A stretch of 6,106 nt of DNA from Paracoccaceae bacterium (GTDB lineage: Bacteria > Pseudomonadota > Alphaproteobacteria > Rhodobacterales > Rhodobacteraceae): positions 1-6,106 of the forward strand of contig JALQUQ010000171.1 of the NCBI GenBank assembly GCA_023263735.1, in the 5' to 3' direction. Both the position numbers and the translations under genes were made by a program. Positions 1 to 5,036 of this stretch are shown here, one piece after another. The notes under the pieces are model-generated. The model did no database searches, was not told the origin of the DNA, and was given only the letters and a program-made list of their open reading frames with translations. Within the stretch, counting starts at the first letter, position 1, and each line of letters opens with the position of its first letter.

Positions 1-2
1 GC

Positions 3-638
3 CTTCCGGTCCCCTTGGGCGGCACCACCCTGTTTTTCCGCCGCGCCGCGATTGAATCTTTGGGCGGCTGGGATGCGCATAACGTCACCGAAGATGCCGA
101 TCTGGGCGTGCGGCTCTATCGCCACGGTTTTCGGACCGAGGTGATCGACACCACCACCTATGAAGAGGCCAATTGCCGCGCCCTGCCTTGGGTCAAGCAA
201 CGCTCCCGCTGGATCAAAGGGTACATGATGACTTGGGCCACCCATATGCGGCACCCGCGCGAGCTTTATCGGCAACTGGGGCCCAAGGGGTTTTTCGGCT
301 TTCAGGTCCTGTTCCTTGGCAGCCTGTCGCAATTCCTGCTGTTGCCGGTGCTGTGGTCGTTCTGGCTGGTGCATTTTGGCCTGACCGCCCCGCTGGGCGC
401 GGGGGGCACCGGGCTTTTCAGCCTGTTCATTCTGGCCGAACTGGTCAATCTGACGGTGGGGTTTCTGGGCCTGCGCCGGTCGGGCCACCGGATGAATCCG
501 CTGTGGCTCTTGACCCTGCCGCTCTATTACCCCTTGGCCACCCTCGCCGCCTACAAGGCCGGGTGGGAACTGATCACCGCCCCGTTTTACTGGGACAAGA
601 CCGCGCATGGCGATTTCGGTGGCTTGGCCGAGGATTAG
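3..638 (+). CDS. GT2-family membrane glycosyltransferase, C-terminal part (5' end outside window)
   Basis: This is the C-terminal ~211 residues of a processive-type family 2 glycosyltransferase; the reading frame is open to the left edge, so the true start lies upstream. A PLGGTTLFFRR segment and a TEDADLG motif (TED, the catalytic-base region of cellulose-synthase-like GT2 enzymes) are followed by QRSRWIKG, the Q-x-x-R-W acceptor/product-binding motif. After it come hydrophobic stretches near FQVLFLGSLSQFLLLPVLW, GLFSLFILAELVNL and PLWLLTLPLYYPL, likely inner-membrane helices. The protein ends in an APFYWDKTAHG tail, which I recall from GT2 proteins that carry an N-terminal GspE-like domain. 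It probably transfers a sugar from a nucleotide-sugar donor in exopolysaccharide or glycan synthesis; donor and product cannot be told from this part. The stop is TAG, 3 bases from the stop of the convergent regulator, leaving no room for a separate terminator. Confidence 0.9.
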   Translation, partial: LPVPLGGTTLFFRRAAIESLGGWDAHNVTEDADLGVRLYRHGFRTEVIDTTTYEEANCRALPWVKQRSRWIKGYMMTWATHMRHPRELYRQLGPKGFFGFQVLFLGSLSQFLLLPVLWSFWLVHFGLTAPLGAGGTGLFSLFILAELVNLTVGFLGLRRSGHRMNPLWLLTLPLYYPLATLAAYKAGWELITAPFYWDKTAHGDFGGLAED

Positions 639-641
639 GGG

Positions 642-1295
642 CTAGCCGCGCAGCCGCAATTCCCCCGCATCCACCCGCAGACGCGTTTCAAAGGCGCGGC
701 TGATATGCTGGCGCAGCGCCGCATAGGCGGCATCGCCGTCATGCGCCTCGATCGCCGAAACGATCTTGTCATGTTCCGACAGCGCCACCTCGCTCCGCCC
801 TTCGGCGGCCAGAGAGGTCGTCGCCATCAACGCCATGGACCGATGCACCAGATCCAGTTGCTGCACCAGAAACCGGTTGTGGCTGGCCAGATGAATCTGC
901 CGGTGAAACCGCTTGTTCGCCCGCGCCAAGCCCTGCGGGTCCTTGACCAACGCCCGGTCCTCTTCGACCATCGCGCGCAACAGCCGCACCTCTTCGTCTG
1001 TCGCATGCCGCGCCGCCAGCCGGGCGGCCAGACCTTCCAACTCGGTCCGCACCACGTATAATTCGGCCAGTTGGTTGTGATCGAGCGAGGCCACGATCAA
1101 ACTGCGCCCATCGCGCGACAGCATCGACTGCGTTTCCAGCCGCTGCAACGCTTCGCGCACCGGGGTCCGGCTGACCCCAAGCCGCTCGGCCAATTCGGAT
1201 TCCACCAGACGATCGCCGGGTTTGTAAACCCCCGCCTCAATCGCCTCGAGGATCAGCGTATAGGCATCCTTTTGCACAAGCTTGGTCCCGCTCAA
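642..1295 (-). CDS. GntR-family transcriptional regulator, FCD (FadR-like) subfamily
   Basis: A 217-residue DNA-binding regulator of the usual length for the FCD branch of GntR. Residues ~8-70 form the winged helix-turn-helix, with the typical GDRLVESELAERLGVSRTPV and REALQRLE segments. Residues ~75-205 are an all-helical FCD ligand domain with the pattern N127-x3-H131, H175 and H197, which fits the metal-binding set of this fold. Such proteins are usually dimeric cytoplasmic repressors that respond to a small carboxylate; the ligand is not predictable here. The start is uncertain. I chose TTG (1293-1295), just downstream of a putative promoter. GTG at 1275-1277 (residue 7) is the main alternative and keeps the whole winged helix. 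An ATG at 1297-1299 is out of frame by one base and opens a 20-codon frame only. The gene is divergent from the nucleotidase and convergent with the glycosyltransferase. Confidence 0.93.
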   Translation of the reverse strand: MSGTKLVQKDAYTLILEAIEAGVYKPGDRLVESELAERLGVSRTPVREALQRLETQSMLSRDGRSLIVASLDHNQLAELYVVRTELEGLAARLAARHATDEEVRLLRAMVEEDRALVKDPQGLARANKRFHRQIHLASHNRFLVQQLDLVHRSMALMATTSLAAEGRSEVALSEHDKIVSAIEAHDGDAAYAALRQHISRAFETRLRVDAGELRLRG

Positions 1296-1312
1296 ACATT
1301 CCAGAGGCGCAA

Positions 1313-1340
1313 GCTATAGGCCCAAGGCGCCCTTTGGCAA
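1313..1340 (-). promoter_or_regulatory. Putative sigma70-type promoter of the GntR/FCD regulator
   Basis: On the minus strand TTGCCA (complement of 1335-1340, five of six matches to TTGACA) and TATAGC (complement of 1313-1318, four of six to TATAAT) lie 16 bases apart. Transcription would begin near 1306, giving only ~11 bases of leader before the TTG start or ~29 before the alternative GTG. This is pattern matching only. Confidence 0.4.
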
Positions 1341-1346
1341 GCAGAC

Positions 1347-1359
1347 ATCACAGGGTGAT
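1347..1359. promoter_or_regulatory. 13-bp palindrome in the divergent intergenic region, possible operator
   Basis: ATCAC-AGG-GTGAT is a perfect dyad with 5-base arms around a 3-base centre. It lies between the divergent regulator and nucleotidase genes, immediately upstream of the regulator's putative -35 box. GntR/FCD proteins commonly bind short dyads near their own promoters, so this is a candidate autoregulatory site. A 5-base arm can occur by chance and the sequence does not match the usual FadR-type T-x-GT-N-AC-x-A pattern well. Confidence 0.25.
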
Positions 1360-1393
1360 TGCCGCCACCCGCCCAAAAGCGTACAAAGCCCCC

Positions 1394-2053
1394 ATGCCAC
1401 GCGACAGTTTTTCCCATGTGACGACCTGGGTCTTTGACCTCGACAATACGCTCTATCCCCCGCACATGCGCCTCTTCGATCAGATCGAACGCAAGATGAC
1501 CGCATGGGTGATGACCAACCTCAAGGTGACCGAGGATCGGGCCGATCACCTTCGGGCGACCTATTGGCGCACCTACGGCACCACCTTGGCCGGGTTGATG
1601 GCCGAACATGACGTGGACCCGATGGATTATCTGACCGATGTTCATGACATCGATTTTTCCGTCCTGTCGCCGGATGACCAATTGGCCCGCCGGATCGCCC
1701 GACTTCCCGGGCGGCGCATCGTCTTTACCAATGGCGATTCCGTCTATGCGTCCAAGGTTCTGGCGGCCCGGGGCCTTTCTGGGGTGTTTGACGCGGTCTA
1801 TGGCGTTGAACATGCCGATTTCCGGCCCAAACCCGAAGCTGCGGCCTTTCGCAGCGTGTTCGCCAAGGATGGTCTGACCCCCACCTCCGCCGCCATGTTC
1901 GAAGATGACGACCGCAATCTGCGCGTTCCCCACGACTGGGGCATGCGCTGCGTTCACATCGCCCCCGAACGCGGTGAGGGCGACCATATTCACCACCATT
2001 CCGCCGATCTGTCGGAGTTTCTGGCCCTGCTCGTCGACGACAGCGCCGCTTAA
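1394..2053 (+). CDS. HAD-superfamily pyrimidine 5'-nucleotidase
   Basis: A 219-residue cytoplasmic phosphatase of the HAD superfamily, close to the pyrimidine 5'-nucleotidase (SDT1-like) group, predicted to dephosphorylate pyrimidine nucleoside monophosphates. All four HAD motifs are visible. Motif I is FDLDNTLYP (D15 nucleophile, D17 acid/base). Motif II is VFTNGDS (T112/N113). Motif III is the lysine in FRPKPEA (K146). Motif IV is FEDDDRNL (D171/D172, Mg2+ ligands). A helical cap lies between motifs I and II. The frame is open upstream to a TTG at 1334, but ATG 1394 is preferred because family proteins begin about a dozen residues before DLDNT. No Shine-Dalgarno sequence precedes the ATG, and a weak -10-like TACAAA ends 6 bases before it, so the message may be leaderless. 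Substrate preference is inferred from family membership; a general phosphatase is possible. Confidence 0.92.
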   Translation: MPRDSFSHVTTWVFDLDNTLYPPHMRLFDQIERKMTAWVMTNLKVTEDRADHLRATYWRTYGTTLAGLMAEHDVDPMDYLTDVHDIDFSVLSPDDQLARRIARLPGRRIVFTNGDSVYASKVLAARGLSGVFDAVYGVEHADFRPKPEAAAFRSVFAKDGLTPTSAAMFEDDDRNLRVPHDWGMRCVHIAPERGEGDHIHHHSADLSEFLALLVDDSAA

Positions 2054-2054
2054 C

Positions 2055-2071
2055 CTGCATCGGGGATGCGG
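2055..2071 (+). terminator. Short hairpin just after the nucleotidase stop, weak terminator candidate
   Basis: GCATC (2057-2061) pairs with GATGC (2065-2069) around a 3-base GGG loop; a C-G and a T·G pair extend the stem to 7 pairs. It begins 2 bases after the TAA stop. There is no immediate T run, only a pyrimidine-rich stretch from 2079, so termination would be partial at best. Confidence 0.3.
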
Positions 2072-2094
2072 CATTGCGCCCTCTTTCTGATGCC

Positions 2095-2120
2095 CTGCCG
2101 CCGCCTATGTTGCGCGGCAG
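2095..2120. repeat. 7-bp inverted repeat upstream of the small membrane protein gene
   Basis: CTGCCGC (2095-2101) is repeated in inverted form as GCGGCAG (2114-2120) with a 12-base spacer. The spacer holds a -10-like TATGTT (2106-2111). It ends 5 bases before the Shine-Dalgarno AAGGA (2126-2130). It could be an operator or a leader hairpin; a GC-rich 7-base arm is not strong evidence. Confidence 0.3.
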
Positions 2121-2138
2121 CAGCAAAGGAATATCCCC

Positions 2139-2399
2139 ATGGCAACTTTCGACCTTCCCGCCCGCCCCTCCTTCGGTCTTCGCCTCGTTCATGCCGTGCC
2201 CGTCATCGGCTGGATGATCCGCGATGTGTCGCGCGATCTCTCCAACCTGCCCTATGCGGTGGTCACCCTGCTCACCCTTCTGGTTCTGGCGTTTCAGGTC
2301 TGGGGCCCGGTGGTCTTTACGCTGACCGCGCTGTGCATCGTTCCGCTGATGTTTGCGTTTTTCATCGCGATCAGCTGGCCCTTCCCTGCACGGCGCTAA
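2139..2399 (+). CDS. Small two-helix membrane protein of unknown function (86 aa)
   Basis: I do not recognise a named family. The start is well supported: ATG 2139 has AAGGA 8 bases upstream. Residues 1-35 are a soluble N-terminus (MATFDLPARPSFGLR, then a VHAVPVIGWMIRDVSRDL segment that may be an amphipathic helix). Residues ~39-55 (YAVVTLLTLLVLAFQV) and ~57-80 (PVVFTLTALCIVPLMFAFF onward) are two strongly hydrophobic stretches joined by a short VWGP turn, so a helical hairpin in the inner membrane is likely. The C-terminus is short and basic (PARR). There is no signal-peptidase site or catalytic motif. It lies 85 bases after the nucleotidase and 76 bases before the hydroxylase. I recall similar short proteins in Rhodobacteraceae annotated only as hypothetical. 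A role near the membrane-bound ubiquinone pathway is possible from position only. Confidence 0.8.
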   Translation: MATFDLPARPSFGLRLVHAVPVIGWMIRDVSRDLSNLPYAVVTLLTLLVLAFQVWGPVVFTLTALCIVPLMFAFFIAISWPFPARR

Positions 2400-2475
2400 G
2401 TGTCAAGGGCGGCGCTTTGCCGCTGTGCAATTCCGGCGCATCGGCCTATGGTCCTCGGTGGAAAGGGAAACCACC

Positions 2476-3672
2476 ATGCGCCAACACACTGACATTCTGA
2501 TTTCCGGCGGCGGTGTCGCCGGTTTGACCGCCGCAGCCGCCTTTGGCACCGCGGGATTCTCCGTCGTTTGCGTGGACCCTTCGCCCCCTGTAACCTCCGA
2601 TGCCGAGGCCGGTGCCGATCTGCGCACCACCGCCTTCCTGCAACCCTCGGTTCCCGTTCTGGAACAGGCGGGACTCTGGGACAGGCTCTCCCCCCATGCC
2701 GCCGCGCTCAAGATCATGCGCATCGTCGATGCGGGCGGGGTCAACCCCGAACCCCGCGTGATCAAGGATTTCGACGCTGCCGACCTGTCGGACCACCCCT
2801 TTGGCTGGAATCTGCCCAATTGGCTCTTGCGCCGCGAAATGGTCGCGCGTCTGGCCGAATTGCCCAATGTCACCTTTCGCACCGGGGTCGCCACCCAATC
2901 TCTCCTGACCCGCGAGGGCGAGGCGCTGATCGGCCTGACCGATGACAGCCGCTACCGCGCCAAACTGGTGATCGCCGCCGATGGCCGGGGCTCCACCATG
3001 CGCGAGGCGCTGAACATCGCGGTCAAGACCATCCGTTATGGGCAAAAGGCGCTGGCCTTTGCGGTCACCCACCCGATCCCCCACCAGAATGTCTCGACCG
3101 AGATCCACCGTTCGGGCGGGCCCTTCACGCTGGTGCCCCTGCCCGACCGCGATGGCCAACCCTGTTCGGCCGTGGTCTGGATGGAAACCGGGGAAAACGC
3201 CCTGCGTCTGGCCGACCTGCCCCCCGACGCGTTCGAGGCCGAGATGAACCAGCGCTCTTGCCATATCCTTGGCCCGCTCAGCTTGGCCAGCCGCCGCACC
3301 GTCTGGCCCATCATCAGCCAGATCGCCGAACGGATGGCAGGCGAACGCACCGCGCTGATGGCCGAAGCCGCCCATGTCGTGCCCCCGATCGGCGCGCAAG
3401 GCCTGAACATGAGCCTTGCCGACCTCAGCGCCCTGCTCGCCCTTGCGCAGGCCAATCCCGATCAGATCGGCAGCGCCGCGATGCTCGACAGCTATCACCG
3501 CAAACGCCATTTCGAGGTGCAGGCCCGCGTCCACGGCATCGACCTGTTGAACCGCGCGTCGATGATGGGCACGCAGGCGCTGCGCGATCTGCGGGCCGGG
3601 GCGCTGAACGCGCTTTATTCCGCCGCCCCCCTGCGCAAAACCCTGATGAAGGCCGGCCTCGGCCTCCGCTGA
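2476..3672 (+). CDS. UbiH/UbiF/COQ6-type FAD-dependent hydroxylase
   Basis: A 398-residue class A flavoprotein monooxygenase of normal length. It is predicted to hydroxylate the aromatic ring of a ubiquinone precursor using NAD(P)H and O2, at the inner face of the membrane. Visible motifs are the N-terminal Rossmann ADP-binding ILISGGGVAGLTAA (glycines 11-16), the middle DG motif VIAADGRGSTMR (D169-G170), and the third FAD motif MAEAAHVVPPIGAQGLNMSL (295-314). That last motif, with PPIGAQGLN, is diagnostic of the ubiquinone hydroxylase group. The usual GDAAH reads AEAAH here, with Glu297 in place of the flavin-contacting Asp; I recall this variant in related alphaproteobacterial proteins. ATG 2476 has AAGGGA 7 bases upstream. 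A -10-like TATGGT (2447-2452) suggests its own weak promoter. Which ring position it hydroxylates (UbiH, UbiF, UbiL or UbiM role) cannot be decided, so no symbol is given. Confidence 0.92.
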   Translation: MRQHTDILISGGGVAGLTAAAAFGTAGFSVVCVDPSPPVTSDAEAGADLRTTAFLQPSVPVLEQAGLWDRLSPHAAALKIMRIVDAGGVNPEPRVIKDFDAADLSDHPFGWNLPNWLLRREMVARLAELPNVTFRTGVATQSLLTREGEALIGLTDDSRYRAKLVIAADGRGSTMREALNIAVKTIRYGQKALAFAVTHPIPHQNVSTEIHRSGGPFTLVPLPDRDGQPCSAVVWMETGENALRLADLPPDAFEAEMNQRSCHILGPLSLASRRTVWPIISQIAERMAGERTALMAEAAHVVPPIGAQGLNMSLADLSALLALAQANPDQIGSAAMLDSYHRKRHFEVQARVHGIDLLNRASMMGTQALRDLRAGALNALYSAAPLRKTLMKAGLGLR

Positions 3673-3697
3673 TCTCCAAGGCGCCCCCCGCTCTCTT

Positions 3698-3713
3698 TTG
3701 TCACACTCGACAA
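3698..3713. promoter_or_regulatory. Dyad TTGTC-N6-GACAA over the -35 box
   Basis: TTGTC (3698-3702) and its exact reverse complement GACAA (3709-3713) are separated by ACACTC. The dyad covers the putative -35 hexamer of the oxidoreductase promoter, a position suited to a repressor or class II activator. Its geometry (5-6-5) is CRP/FNR-like, but the arms do not match the FnrL consensus TTGAT-N4-ATCAA. Confidence 0.35.
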
Positions 3714-3724
3714 CGCCATATAAA
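3698..3724 (+). promoter_or_regulatory. Putative sigma70 promoter of the sulfide:quinone oxidoreductase gene
   Basis: TTGTCA (3698-3703, five of six to TTGACA) and TATAAA (3719-3724, five of six to TATAAT) are separated by 15 bases, shorter than the ideal 17 but with two very good hexamers for a high-GC genome. Transcription would start near 3731, leaving a ~37-base leader that holds a strong GGGAGGGG ribosome binding site (3756-3763). Confidence 0.5.
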
Positions 3725-3748
3725 TTCAATAACCAATATATTTATATG
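3717..3748. promoter_or_regulatory. AT-rich dyad CATATAAAT-N14-ATTTATATG, candidate operator
   Basis: Nine bases at 3717-3725 are exactly repeated in inverted form at 3740-3748. The 32-base element is almost pure A/T in otherwise GC-rich DNA, and it covers the -10 box and the expected transcription start of the sulfide:quinone oxidoreductase gene. AT-rich dyads at this position are typical of ArsR-family operators, and sulfide-responsive ArsR proteins (SqrR, BigR) control sqr genes in related bacteria. The SqrR consensus as I recall it (ATTC-N8-GAAT) is only half matched, by ATTC at 3724-3727, so the regulator is not identified. Confidence 0.5.
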
Positions 3749-3767
3749 TCACTTTGGGAGGGGTCGC

Positions 3768-4991
3768 ATGGACCGTCACACCGTACTGATCGTCGGCGGA
3801 GGATCGGCGGGCATCGCCGTCGCCGCCAGCTTGAAATCTCGTCGCCGCGATCTGGCCATCACGCTCGTCGAACCCTCAGACACCCATGTCTATCAGCCGG
3901 GCTGGACCATGGTCGGCGGCGGCGTCTTCGGGGCCGAGGTGACGGCCCGCGCGATGGACAGCGTGATCCCCGCCGGCGTGAACCGGATCAAGGCCGCCGT
4001 CACCGAATTCCGCCCCGACCAGAACAGCCTTGTGCTGAACGATGGCCGCGAATTGGGCTATGACTGGCTGATCGTCGCCACCGGCATTCAGGCCGATTGG
4101 GACGCCATCCCCGGTCTGGCCGCCACGCTGGGCAAAAACGGCGTCACCTCGAACTACCGCTACGATCTGGCCCCCTATACCTGGGAACTGGTGCAGAAAA
4201 CCCGCTCCGGCCGCGCGATCTTCACCCAGCCGCCAATGCCGATCAAATGCCCCGGCGCGCCGCAAAAGGCGATGTATCTCTCCTGCTCGGCTTGGCTCAA
4301 ATCCAAGATCCTGCCCCAGATCTAGGTGCAGTTCCACAACGCCGGCCCCGCCCTCTTTGGCGTCGCGCCCTATGTCCCGGGCCTGATGCGCTATATCCAG
4401 AAATACAACATCCAGCTCAACCTCGGCTCCCGGCTCATGGCCGTCGATGGCCCGAACCACACCGCCACCTTCGCCAAGGCGGGTGCGGATGGCACCGTCA
4501 CCGAAACTCAGGTGAAATTCGACATGCTGCATGTCGTCCCACCGCAAAAGCCCCTCGCCGTGGTGGCGAAAAGCCCGCTGGCCGATGCGAGCGGCTTTGT
4601 CGAGGTCGATCCCACCACCCTGCGTCACACCCGCTTTGCCAATGTCTTTTCGCTGGGCGATGCCTGCTCGACCCCCAATTCCAAAACCGCCGCCGCCGCC
4701 CGCAAACAGGCCCCGCTGGTGGCCGAACATCTCCTCGCCGCCATCGACGGCCGCGCTCTCGTCTATGCCTATGACGGCTACGGCTCCTGCCCGCTGACCG
4801 TCGAACACGGCAAGGTCATTCTGGCCGAATTCGGCTATGGCGGCAAACTCCTGCCCTCCTTCCCGCTCGACAGCACCGTGCCGCGCCGCCTGAACTGGTG
4901 GCTCAAGGCCAGCTTCCTGCCGTGGATGTACTGGAACGCCATGCTCAAGGGCCGCGAATGGCTGGCCCTGCCCCGCCACAAGAACGGCTGA
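3768..4991 (+). pseudogene. Type II sulfide:quinone oxidoreductase (SQR/SQOR-like), interrupted by an in-frame TAG
   Basis: Read through one TAG (4323-4325), this is a 407-codon flavoprotein of full family length. Type II SQR oxidises sulfide at the membrane and passes electrons to quinone. Visible are the FAD Rossmann motif VLIVGGGSAGIAV (7-19), an HVYQPGWTMVGGG segment (40-52), the IVATG motif (102-106) and the second flavin contact FSLGDA (near 297-298). Both redox cysteines of the type II family are present: Cys161 in MPIKCPGAPQK and Cys341 in DGYGSCPL. Their context and spacing match human SQOR Cys201/Cys379 as I recall it. The stop is codon 186, between the cysteines. The first fragment (3768-4325, 185 residues) would lack Cys341 and the second FAD motif; the rest (4326-4991, 221 residues, beginning with GTG) would lack the Rossmann fold. 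No other stop or frameshift is seen. ATG 3768 follows a strong GGAGG. A C-terminal LNWWLKASFLPWMYWNAML stretch is probably amphipathic and membrane-binding. Confidence 0.85.
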
Positions 4992-5005
4992 CCCCAAAGC
5001 GGCCA

Positions 5006-5030
5006 AGGGCCGGGGGACATCCCCGGCCCT
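5006..5030. terminator. Strong GC hairpin between convergent genes, likely bidirectional terminator
   Basis: AGGGCCGGGG (5006-5015) and CCCCGGCCCT (5021-5030) form a perfect 10-pair stem with a 5-base loop (GACAT). It sits midway between the TGA of the oxidoreductase (4989-4991) and the TAA of the convergent aminotransferase (5037-5039). Neither side has a long T run, so it may pause or protect both 3' ends rather than act as a classical intrinsic terminator. Confidence 0.65.
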
Positions 5031-5036
5031 CTGGCA

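Noticed and set aside
1292..2074. Long minus-strand open frame across the nucleotidase gene
   Set aside because: It is a GC-rich antisense shadow with no recognisable domain. The plus-strand frame carries all four HAD motifs.
3673..3697. Terminator after the hydroxylase gene
   Set aside because: No stable stem followed by a T run is visible; the TTTT at 3696-3699 belongs to the putative -35 region of the next gene.
2446..3729. 427-codon minus-strand open frame opposite the hydroxylase gene
   Set aside because: It is rich in Gly, Gln, His and Arg as expected of an antisense shadow in high-GC DNA. The plus strand encodes a complete UbiH-type protein with a ribosome binding site.
3258..3767. 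Upstream extension of the oxidoreductase frame into the hydroxylase gene
   Set aside because: The in-frame upstream sequence is an Arg/Pro/Ala-rich shadow of the hydroxylase, and ATG 3768 has a strong GGAGG site and begins directly before the FAD-binding motif.
4323..4325. TAG as a pyrrolysine codon or programmed read-through site
   Set aside because: Type II SQR proteins are not known to use pyrrolysine, alphaproteobacteria generally lack the pathway, and the following GTG is not a recognised read-through context. It is kept only as a remote alternative.
4326..4991. Independent gene starting at the GTG after the TAG
   Set aside because: The product would be only the C-terminal half of the oxidoreductase without the Rossmann fold, no ribosome binding site precedes the GTG, and the frame is continuous with the upstream half. 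It is treated as part of one interrupted gene.
3876..5006. 376-codon minus-strand open frame opposite the interrupted oxidoreductase
   Set aside because: It has no family motifs and spans the intergenic hairpin at its start. It is an antisense shadow; the plus-strand homology to SQR is clear.
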